The position numbers and the translations under genes are program-made. 64,000 bases of DNA. Origin: Polaribacter sp. Hel_I_88 (GTDB lineage: Bacteria; Bacteroidota; Bacteroidia; Flavobacteriales; Flavobacteriaceae). The stretch covers positions 2,862,001 through 2,926,000 of the forward strand of contig NZ_JHZZ01000001.1 of assembly GCF_000687935.1 (NCBI RefSeq), read 5' to 3'. The notes under the pieces are model-generated. The model saw only the letters and a list, made by a program, of their open reading frames with translations. It ran no database searches and was not told the origin of the DNA. Below, piece after piece: positions 27,924-35,718 of the stretch. Positions within the stretch are counted from its first letter, which is position 1; every line of letters begins with the position of its first letter.

Positions 27924-28141
27924 GCATAATTTAGGCAGTATTTCACTTCTATAAACTTTGAAAAGGAATGGTTTTAATGTAATTAATTGAAAAATAGAAT
28001 TATTTAAAAAAAGATAACGAAATAAATTATTGATTCACCTAAACATTAGCTTCACTAATCGAAGTTTCATAGTAGCTGTTGTTAAAACCTTTATTTTTGA
28101 CATGTGTTAGATGCACATTATATAAATTAATACCCTTACTA

Positions 28142-28621
28142 ATGAAAAAAATAAAGAATATTATAGTAACAACATTAATATTAATTGGTCTTTTTGCGTT
28201 CAAAAAAGCTGAGGATACACCAATATTATTAAAAACTGCAGAAAAACAACAAATAATTAAAATACTTTCAGCTCAAGAATTTGGTTGTAGACCATCTTCT
28301 GAATTTAATATTTATGTAGAAACTACTTTACTAAAGAAATATAGAGGATATGCAAAAATTAAGGCGAAAGTATTTGTTTTAGATAAACTTTCTAATAAAA
28401 AAAGTATGTTAGTAAGTGAAGATGTACTAGTTGCCAATTATAAAGATTCATATTTAAATTATAATAAATTAACAGGTAATTCAAAAACAACTGAATTACA
28501 AAATGGAGATATTATTATTAACGAAAATGAGAATACCACTTTTAAATTAGAAGATCTTTTGAGTTATGACTTTATTTATAATAGATATACCATAGCAACA
28601 AATAAGTTGTTAAACATTTAA
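28142..28621 (+). CDS. hypothetical exported protein
   Basis: From ATG at 28142 the product is 159 residues starting MKKIKNIIVTTLILIGLFAF, a signal peptide or N-terminal anchor. The mature part contains one cysteine (EFGCRPSSEF) and mixed alpha/beta composition; nothing matches a family I know. The frame is open 63 bases further upstream to a TTG, but the ATG gives the natural signal-sequence start and is preceded by AATACCCTTACT, a C-containing leader like those of the small-protein array. It has its own terminator (28650). The gap 27924-28141 shows no other gene. Function not assigned. Confidence 0.65.
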   Translation: MKKIKNIIVTTLILIGLFAFKKAEDTPILLKTAEKQQIIKILSAQEFGCRPSSEFNIYVETTLLKKYRGYAKIKAKVFVLDKLSNKKSMLVSEDVLVANYKDSYLNYNKLTGNSKTTELQNGDIIINENENTTFKLEDLLSYDFIYNRYTIATNKLLNI

Positions 28622-28649
28622 TCATAGTTTTAATCAAAACAATACCCCT

Positions 28650-28682
28650 AAAAAGCTTTACAGAAATGTGAAGCTTTTTTTC
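28650..28682 (+). terminator. intrinsic terminator
   Basis: AAAAAGCTTTACA-gaaa-TGTGAAGCTTTTTT, a compensated variant of the GCTTCACA stem used at 18914, 27433 and 27891. Confidence 0.9.
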
Positions 28683-28805
28683 TTTTAACTAGTAATTGTG
28701 TACAACATTGCTTCTTTTTAATACGTTAAGAACCGAGTTTAATTGGTGAGATTACTTTATAAACTTATGATTTATGAAACTTTGATTTACTATAGTTGCT
28801 TTCAT

Positions 28806-28839
28806 AAAAAAAGGTGGAATTTTAAAGACCACCTTTTTT
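28806..28839 (-). terminator. intrinsic terminator of the Arg/Asn-rich gene
   Basis: AAAAAAAGGTGG-aattttaaaga-CCACCTTTTTT; the stem lies 22 bases past the stop at 28861 and has T tracts on both strands. Confidence 0.85.
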
Positions 28840-28860
28840 ACTCTTAAAAACATTGAACTC

Positions 28861-29766
28861 TTAGATACTTCCTCTTCTTCTTGTTGTTGTATTTTCAGAA
28901 TTGTTATTTCTGGTATATTCGTTTCTTTTACGATCTACTTTTTTATCAGTAGTTGCTTTTCTCCTAGTCTCTGAGTTTCTAGAAGTGGTTGCATTTCTGG
29001 AATTTGCAGAAGAATTTCTTTTTATGGTACTATTTTGATTTCCGTTTCTATAAGTATTAGAAGCACTTCTGTTAGATGTAGCTCTATTATTAGACGTTGC
29101 TTTTCTATAAGAATTAGTATGGTTTCTCACAAAAGTTTGTCTGTTATTAACCACTGGTTTTCTTCTTTTTAAAATTGTACTGCGCTTTCCAATATTGGCA
29201 TTTGGTCTTGCTCTATAATAATAAAAATTATTGTCTTCCCTAAATTGATGATAGTTGTTTCCAAAATCGTTTCTAAAGAAATAAGCATCATTATACTCAC
29301 AAACATCACCAAAACTAACATTAAATCGGATGCCATTATTATAATAGAAATTTCTAACATTTCCATAAAAAACAGGAGTATTCCAATGGTTGTATCGAAC
29401 TCTTAAATCGCCAACATTGGTTAGCAATCCTCTACTATATCTAATTAAAACACTACCAATTCTAGTTACATTTCCTCGTCTATCATATCTAATAAAAACG
29501 TTGCCTACGTTTGTAATTCTGCCTCTAAAATCTCTGTTTATTCTAATTCCTCTGTTATTAAAGCGCGTATCAAAATCGAATTCACCGTTTGTAAATACAA
29601 AAAACTCTATACCTCTTTCAAAAAAGTTAACAGCGTTGTTATAGTTATCATAAACGTTGTAAGAAGTTTCGTTGTTTAATTTGCTTGATAAAATCTTGCC
29701 ATCATTCGCTTCAGTAGTTGAAACCATCATGAACATTCCTAATAAAATAAGTATCCCTTTTTTCAT
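28861..29766 (-). CDS. conserved exported hypothetical protein, Arg/Asn-rich
   Basis: A 301-residue protein with a signal peptide (MKKGILILLGMFMMVSTTEA). The first half has a repeated beta-type motif: VGNVFIRYDRRGNVTRI, IGSVLIRYSRGLLTNVG, VGDLRVRYNHWNTPVFYG, reading as a ~17-residue V/IG-x-V-x-I-R-Y unit. The last third (~195-301) is low-complexity and very basic (R, N, T, S, K), ending TTRRRGSI. I recall similar uncharacterised proteins from Flavobacteriaceae. A basic, disordered tail would suit binding to an acidic envelope polymer, but that is speculation. Single gene with its own terminator. Confidence 0.7.
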   Translation of the reverse strand: MKKGILILLGMFMMVSTTEANDGKILSSKLNNETSYNVYDNYNNAVNFFERGIEFFVFTNGEFDFDTRFNNRGIRINRDFRGRITNVGNVFIRYDRRGNVTRIGSVLIRYSRGLLTNVGDLRVRYNHWNTPVFYGNVRNFYYNNGIRFNVSFGDVCEYNDAYFFRNDFGNNYHQFREDNNFYYYRARPNANIGKRSTILKRRKPVVNNRQTFVRNHTNSYRKATSNNRATSNRSASNTYRNGNQNSTIKRNSSANSRNATTSRNSETRRKATTDKKVDRKRNEYTRNNNSENTTTRRRGSI

Positions 29767-29996
29767 AATATATGGTTTAAATATTTTGCCTACTCTAATT
29801 GCTTTTCGACATCCGCATTTGTTATAACATTTTCAAAGAGCGTGCCAAATATTTATTTTATAGTTTTCCTACTAAGAAAGATTGGCTATTTTCTTTTGCT
29901 AAACAATTGAGTATTTGCTTCTAAATAAATCTTGAATTCTGTTTTTTAATTAAATAATCATTTATCTTTAGTACCTTTAATTATAAAATATTTTAA

Positions 29997-30491
29997 ATGA
30001 TTATTGCAATCGAAAAAAATTTGCAAAAAGGAGTACAATTATTAAATTCAATTTCAGATGAAGCGTATGCAGATGCTTCTTTTGGACCTTATTATGCAAG
30101 TATTGGTTGTCATATTCGTCATATTTTAGATGTGTATTTTTGTATTTTAAAAGGTGTTTCGTCAAAAAAAATCGACTTAACAGCAAGAGATCGAAATATG
30201 GAGGTTGAGCTAGCTACAAATTTGGGCATTCATTATTTTAATTCAGTAATTGATCAACTAAAAAATCTGCATCAACATTATGATTTATCTGAATTAGTAG
30301 AGGTTACAGACGATTTAGGTTTTGGAAACGAAACTACAACGTACACTTTAGGTAGTATTTTAATGCAAGCACAAAGCCATACAACACATCATTATGCAAG
30401 TATTGGGTACTTAATTTATCAATTAAAAATAGCATTGCCAACCACAGATTTTGGTTTTAATCCATCAACTAAAAAGAAAATTAAGGAATAG
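29997..30491 (+). CDS. DinB-like four-helix metal-binding protein
   Basis: A 164-residue cytoplasmic protein with the DinB/YfiT fold pattern. The putative metal-binding histidines are in CHIRHILDVY (helix 2, ~residues 39-48) and in QSHTTHHYASIGY (~127-139), the usual H-x3-H arrangement in the last helix. Characterised relatives are metal-dependent and include bacillithiol or mycothiol S-transferases, but many have no known activity. Begins with ATG preceded by an AT-rich leader. Placed 80 bases before the serine hydrolase gene, with no evident functional link. Confidence 0.75.
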   Translation: MIIAIEKNLQKGVQLLNSISDEAYADASFGPYYASIGCHIRHILDVYFCILKGVSSKKIDLTARDRNMEVELATNLGIHYFNSVIDQLKNLHQHYDLSELVEVTDDLGFGNETTTYTLGSILMQAQSHTTHHYASIGYLIYQLKIALPTTDFGFNPSTKKKIKE

Positions 30492-30589
30492 TGTTTTTTT
30501 GGAAAACGTTAACATCTAATTAATGCCCCTTGGTATTAATTTTGTATATTATATAGTTAATTAATAATAATATGATTCAATTAAAAAAT

Positions 30590-31546
30590 ATGAAATATAC
30601 ACTAGTAACTTTATTTGCTTTATTGTCTCTTTATACATTTGCACAAAAGCCAGATCAAAGTTTAAAAGGTCCTTTAATATATTCCAATAAAACATACAAA
30701 AATAGCAAGGTTGTTTTACCTGTTAATTTACATAAAGATATTAAACCGATTCAAGAAATTGAAGACCCTTATTTACAAAGTGTTTTAGAGAAAGAAATTA
30801 ACTCAAATAAAACATGGAAACGTTTAATAAAAGGAAAACAAATGTCTGTTGCTATCGTAGATTTAAGTGATAGTACAAATTTTAGATATGCAGGCATGAA
30901 TGATAATTTTATGATGTATGCAGCCAGCTTGCCTAAAATTGCAATTTTATTGGCTGTTATGGATGCTGTAGATAAAGGAGAATTAGCTTATACCAATGAA
31001 GTAAAACAAGATTTACGTTTAATGATTAGTAAATCTAACAACCAAGCTTCTACCAGAAATATTGATAGAGTAGGGTATGAGAAAATAGAAGCCGTTTTAA
31101 GATCGCCAAAACATAAACTGTATGATGAAGAAGTTGGGGGTGGTTTATGGGTTGGTAAACGATATGCTGCAGCTGGTAGACGTTATCCAGACCCAATTAA
31201 AGGCTTAAGTCATGCTGCAACTACCAGACAAGTTTGTAGCTTTTACTATCAATTAGCATTGGGGAATTTAATTAGCACAGAACGTTCTAAAGAAATGTTG
31301 CAAATTATGAAAAAGCCAGCTCTACATCATAAATTTGTAAATACATTAGATAAAATTGCGCCAAAAGCAGATGTATATCGTAAATCTGGATCTTGGAGAA
31401 ATTACCATTCAGATTCTGCTTTGGTTTGGGGGCCAAAAAGAAAATATATTATTGTTGCTTTGGTAGATTATGATTATGGAGAGCAAACAATTAGAGATTT
31501 AGTAAGACCATTAGAAAAGGTATTGAAAAAAAGACGTACTTTGTAG
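30590..31546 (+). CDS. class A beta-lactamase-like serine hydrolase 1
   Basis: A 318-residue exported protein; signal MKYTLVTLFALLSLYTF with cleavage after FAQ. The penicillin-recognising fold is indicated by S113-L-P-K116 (AASLPKIAIL), the SxN motif S149-N-N (ISKSNNQAST) and KSG in YRKSGSWRNY. No Glu166-type omega loop is evident, so it is more likely a peptidoglycan-related D,D-peptidase or esterase than a drug-inactivating enzyme. The ATG at 30590 is preferred to one 18 bases earlier because it puts a compact signal peptide at the N-terminus. It reads toward the transporter gene, 21 bases on. A second member of the family is encoded at 34400. Confidence 0.82.
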   Translation: MKYTLVTLFALLSLYTFAQKPDQSLKGPLIYSNKTYKNSKVVLPVNLHKDIKPIQEIEDPYLQSVLEKEINSNKTWKRLIKGKQMSVAIVDLSDSTNFRYAGMNDNFMMYAASLPKIAILLAVMDAVDKGELAYTNEVKQDLRLMISKSNNQASTRNIDRVGYEKIEAVLRSPKHKLYDEEVGGGLWVGKRYAAAGRRYPDPIKGLSHAATTRQVCSFYYQLALGNLISTERSKEMLQIMKKPALHHKFVNTLDKIAPKADVYRKSGSWRNYHSDSALVWGPKRKYIIVALVDYDYGEQTIRDLVRPLEKVLKKRRTL

Positions 31547-31567
31547 TGAGAAAGATGTAACCATAAA

Positions 31568-34393
31568 GTGAGAAAATTAATACATAAAACATTTGGACTA
31601 AGAGATGGAGAAATCTTCATCTCTTTTTTAATGCAGTTGTATATTTTTATAATTATAACAGTTTTGTTAATTGTAAAACCAACTGTAAATGCCTTATTTG
31701 TATCGCAATTAGGTGCAGAAAATTTGCCTTATGGTTATTTATTAGTCGCTTTTATTGCAGTAGCAACCACTTATTTTTATAGCAAGGCAATTCGTGATTT
31801 TTCCTTGGTAAAAATTACAGTTTTATCGCTAGTAATTTTTAGTTTAGTCTTTACCATTTTAGCTGTTTTATTAAATTTTAACTTTGTAAATAAATTCATA
31901 TTATATTTTTATTATGTTTTTGTTTCTTTGTTTGCAGTGGTTGCAACATCACAATTTTGGATTTTTGCCAACATGGTTTTTAATGCGAGAGAAGCCAAAA
32001 GAATATTTGGCTTTATTGGAGCAGGAGCCATTGCAGGTGGTATTTTTGGTGGATATTTAACGAGTATTATTGCCAGTAATTTTGGGAAAGAATATACCGT
32101 TTTTTTAGCCTCAATTTTATTACTAACTTGTATTCCTATTTTAAGAAAAGTATATACCTTAAGAATACAATATTTAAATACTTTTAAGAGAAAACAAGTA
32201 ATTGCGAATCAGGATCAATTAGAAAAATCTTCTTTAAAATTAATCTCGAAATCTAAACATTTAAGTTATTTAGCTTTTATTACTGGCATTAGCGTAATTG
32301 TAGCAAAATTAGTCGATTTTCAATTTAGTGATTTTGCTAACAAAGCCATTCCTAATTCAGATGATTTAGCTGCTTTCTTTGGATTTTGGTTTTCTACTTT
32401 TAATGTTGTGGCTCTTGTGCTTCAATTATTTTTCACCAATAAAATTTTAAACAAATTAGGTGTTTCTTCATCATTATTGGTACTGCCATTAACCATTGGC
32501 TTAGGAAGTTTACTGTTTTTAACATTCCCAGAATTGTGGGTTTTGGTGATTATAAAAGGTATTGATGGAAGTTTTAAACAGAGTTTAAATAAAGCTGCTG
32601 TAGAGTTGTCTATTATGCCAATTCCTTTGCATATAAAAAACCAAGCAAAATCGTATATAGATGTTGCAGTAGATAGTATTGCCACTGGTTTTGCAGGATT
32701 TTTATTGATATTTTTTATCAAAAATCTTAATTTAAGTACTTCTTATATAACTGTAATTATTATTCTGTTTGTTTTTATTTGGATTGTTTTAATCTATAAA
32801 TTAAGAGAAGCTTACTTTGAATCTTTTAAAAAAAATATACAGAAAACCTTAACTTTTGCTTCTAATGCCAAAGTAAAACCCCAAAAAAGGAATGATTTAT
32901 TTGATATAAAAAACATCTTAGAAAATGGTACAGAAGAAGCTATTCTAAATATGTTTGATCGACTAAAAGATTACAAACTAAAAGCGCTTCAAAAACCTGT
33001 TATTCATCTTTTGCAACATCCATCAAATAAAATAAAAATAGAAGCTATTGAGTATTTAGATTTTTTTGACGACAACAATATTTTAGCAAAAGTAGAGTCT
33101 TTAGTCTATGAAAAAGATGATACCTTGGTGTATATTGCTTTAGATTATATTTTGGGGCATTCTCCAAAAACAGAAGAACACTTTTTTAACACATATTTGA
33201 ATCATAGTGATATTTATATAGCCAATGGAGCATTGTTAACATTGGCAAAACAAAGTCAAAACAATCAATCTTTAGGTTCTTCATATCAACTAAAAGAACG
33301 CCTAGAAGAAAAGATAAGATTACATAGTTCTGATGAGGATTTTACTAAAAAAGAGATTATAGCAGGACTACTTTTAAGTATAGCTTATTCTAGAATGACG
33401 AATCATTACGATTTTATTACAAAACATTTAAATAATAAGCATCCTTATATTATAAAATTTGCAACCATTGCTGCTGGTATTACTGCAAATGAAGTGTTTA
33501 TAAACGATTTGTTAAACTTATTAGCGGTTAAAAGACACAGAAAAAGAGCTATAAAATCGCTAAAAAATTATGGACCAAGAATTATAAATGTTTTATTAGA
33601 CTTAGAATCTAAAGGCGAATTAAAGTCGAAAGTTAAAAAAAATATTCCCAAAATTGTGGGAGCGTTTCAGAATGAAAACGCCGTAAAAATGTTACTTAAA
33701 ATTTTAAAGAGTAAAGATTCTACCAGTAGGTTAGAGGCTACAAAAGCTTTGCGCAAACTAAAAAGAAAAAATTTAAATATAACTATTTCTAATAGAGTTC
33801 TAAAAAATCAAATTTATAAGGAATGTGGTTTTTACGAAGATATTTTAGAGGTTTTAACTTCTATTCAACATACAATTAATAAAGATTTGGTTGGTGAGCT
33901 AGAAGAAAATAACAAAACTATTTATGAAGCTCGAAAAAACTTGAGCAATGCATTAGAGTTGGAGTTAAATAAATCTTTTTTAACCTTATTTAATTTATTG
34001 AGTTTGTTATATAATGAGGAGGATATTCAAATTATTTTCAAGGCAATGAAGAGCGAAATCAAAGAAGCTAAAATAAATGCCATCGAACTTTTAGAAAACT
34101 TGTTAGATAGTGCTATAAAAAATGCGGTATTACCAGTTTTAGAGCATATTGCTGTAGAAGAAGATAATTTAGATGCTACAGTTATTAAAATTCCTTTAAT
34201 TTCTGAAGCAGAATACTTAAATAAAATAATGACAATTAGCGGAAGTAATATTAGGCATTTTGCAGTAACGTATATTAAAGTTGCCAATAATAGAGCTTTT
34301 TTACCAGCATTATTACCATTAAAAAAGTATCGTAATAAAGCTGTTGGGCAGCTTGCTTACGATACTTATATTCAACTTTTAAAGAAAGACTAA
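31568..34393 (+). CDS. nucleotide-transporter-like MFS protein with C-terminal HEAT repeats
   Basis: A 941-residue fusion. Residues ~1-415 hold about 12 membrane helices and resemble the ATP:ADP antiporter (Npt/TLC) superfamily: the start LRDGEIFISFLMQLYIF, helix VKPTVNALFVSQLGAENLPY, and FGFIGAGAIAGGIFGGYL. Residues ~430-941 are helical HEAT-type repeats (EEAILNMFDRLKDYKLKA; NKIKIEAIEYLDFF; TSRLEATKALRKL). Start is GTG at 31568; no ATG precedes the first helix. The stop lies six bases from the stop of the convergent serine hydrolase 2. Transport of nucleotides is inferred from family resemblance only. HEAT repeats fused to this transporter type are known in bacteria, with unknown role. Confidence 0.72.
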   Translation: MRKLIHKTFGLRDGEIFISFLMQLYIFIIITVLLIVKPTVNALFVSQLGAENLPYGYLLVAFIAVATTYFYSKAIRDFSLVKITVLSLVIFSLVFTILAVLLNFNFVNKFILYFYYVFVSLFAVVATSQFWIFANMVFNAREAKRIFGFIGAGAIAGGIFGGYLTSIIASNFGKEYTVFLASILLLTCIPILRKVYTLRIQYLNTFKRKQVIANQDQLEKSSLKLISKSKHLSYLAFITGISVIVAKLVDFQFSDFANKAIPNSDDLAAFFGFWFSTFNVVALVLQLFFTNKILNKLGVSSSLLVLPLTIGLGSLLFLTFPELWVLVIIKGIDGSFKQSLNKAAVELSIMPIPLHIKNQAKSYIDVAVDSIATGFAGFLLIFFIKNLNLSTSYITVIIILFVFIWIVLIYKLREAYFESFKKNIQKTLTFASNAKVKPQKRNDLFDIKNILENGTEEAILNMFDRLKDYKLKALQKPVIHLLQHPSNKIKIEAIEYLDFFDDNNILAKVESLVYEKDDTLVYIALDYILGHSPKTEEHFFNTYLNHSDIYIANGALLTLAKQSQNNQSLGSSYQLKERLEEKIRLHSSDEDFTKKEIIAGLLLSIAYSRMTNHYDFITKHLNNKHPYIIKFATIAAGITANEVFINDLLNLLAVKRHRKRAIKSLKNYGPRIINVLLDLESKGELKSKVKKNIPKIVGAFQNENAVKMLLKILKSKDSTSRLEATKALRKLKRKNLNITISNRVLKNQIYKECGFYEDILEVLTSIQHTINKDLVGELEENNKTIYEARKNLSNALELELNKSFLTLFNLLSLLYNEEDIQIIFKAMKSEIKEAKINAIELLENLLDSAIKNAVLPVLEHIAVEEDNLDATVIKIPLISEAEYLNKIMTISGSNIRHFAVTYIKVANNRAFLPALLPLKKYRNKAVGQLAYDTYIQLLKKD

Positions 34394-34399
34394 AGAATT

Positions 34400-35716
34400 T
34401 TAATTATTTGATTCTTCTTTATCTTCAACATATTTTTCTTCTTTAATTTCTGGTTTGTTAATGTTGGCAGTTTCATTAACAACATCATCAATTTTACTGG
34501 CTAAGTACATGTGAGCACCAGCAGAATTTTTATTTAATACATTGCTCATTAAACAGGTAATATATTTTACACCATTATCTTGTTCTACAATAATTACAGA
34601 GTTCATATAATTATAAACATTTCCTGCATAACTTGCACAATTTGGGTCTTTAGTTCTATCACACTTATAATAACTTCCAGATTTAAAATACACAGCAGCA
34701 TCATCTAATCTTGGCGATCTTGCATAACGAATTCGTCTATCTGTCATATACATTAAACGCTTCATTTCTAAACTAGATTCTTTATCGATTACTTTACCTT
34801 GTTCTAGCTTAACTAAAAATTTCATTAATCCTTTAGGAGAACCAATACTGCCACCTTTTCTACCAACATATCTTTCTGGAGGTCTTGTAAACATACCCCC
34901 TAATTTCCACTCCATTTCTTTAATACCTAAATCTCTTAAAGGTTGGTTTACAACTGTATTTGCTAAGTTTGTTAAAGAATCTCTAGGTGTTTCTTTAAAG
35001 TATTTTTCAGCTTTTTCAGCATCTAGATTTGGGTATTCTTGTCCAAAAGCAGCCATTAACATTGCTTCTCTGTACATGATGCTTGCAGCACCATTGTTAC
35101 TTACAGAAACCATATGATCTAACCATTCAAAAAGCGAAAATTCATCACTGGCAATTACTTGTCTTTTGGTTAATTTATCTTTTTCAATATCGTAAATTGG
35201 TATGGTATGATGATCTCCTAAGCCCCAATATCTACTTGTAACTTTGATACTTTTTAAGTATCCAACTCTTTCTTCATAAGAATCTGGACAAATTTTTTGA
35301 AGTTGATCAAAAACAGCTAATAAAACAGCCAATTTACCAACACTTCCTGGTTGATATCCTACAGTTTCTCTGTGTTCTGCATAACGTAAGTTTTCAGGAT
35401 CAGTCATATCCATAATTGCTAAAGAGTAATTTCCACTTGGTGTAATTCTCTTTATTTTTCGATCAAAATCGCTATCAACTACAAATAAATCCTCTACACT
35501 ATCAGTCGTTTTATTGGTGAGGTGTAATTGAATATCTGCCCATTTTTTATAAGCTCCTTTTGGAATTCGATTGTACTTAACACTGTCTTTCTGGAACTGT
35601 CTTATTTGGTATAAACGTTTAATGCCTGTGTATTCATAACCATCAATAGGATAATAGTTCATAAATCCTAAAGACAATAAAATACCAGCAATTAGTAAAA
35701 TGTATCTTTTTTTCAT
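34400..35716 (-). CDS. class A beta-lactamase-like serine hydrolase 2
   Basis: A 438-residue protein anchored by one N-terminal helix (YILLIAGILLSLGFMNYYP), otherwise periplasmic. Motifs are S125-V-G-K128 in QPGSVGKLAVL, SNN in VSVSNNGAASI and KSG in YFKSGSYYKCD. It shares with serine hydrolase 1 the block before the nucleophile (here IMDMTDPENLRYAEH, there IVDLSDSTNFRYAG), so the two are paralogues. The C-terminus is acidic (EEKYVEDKEESNN). It starts two bases downstream of the stop of the exported dikinase gene, so the pair is surely one operon. The hydrolytic target is unknown. Confidence 0.8.
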   Translation of the reverse strand: MKKRYILLIAGILLSLGFMNYYPIDGYEYTGIKRLYQIRQFQKDSVKYNRIPKGAYKKWADIQLHLTNKTTDSVEDLFVVDSDFDRKIKRITPSGNYSLAIMDMTDPENLRYAEHRETVGYQPGSVGKLAVLLAVFDQLQKICPDSYEERVGYLKSIKVTSRYWGLGDHHTIPIYDIEKDKLTKRQVIASDEFSLFEWLDHMVSVSNNGAASIMYREAMLMAAFGQEYPNLDAEKAEKYFKETPRDSLTNLANTVVNQPLRDLGIKEMEWKLGGMFTRPPERYVGRKGGSIGSPKGLMKFLVKLEQGKVIDKESSLEMKRLMYMTDRRIRYARSPRLDDAAVYFKSGSYYKCDRTKDPNCASYAGNVYNYMNSVIIVEQDNGVKYITCLMSNVLNKNSAGAHMYLASKIDDVVNETANINKPEIKEEKYVEDKEESNN

Positions 35717-35718
35717 TA

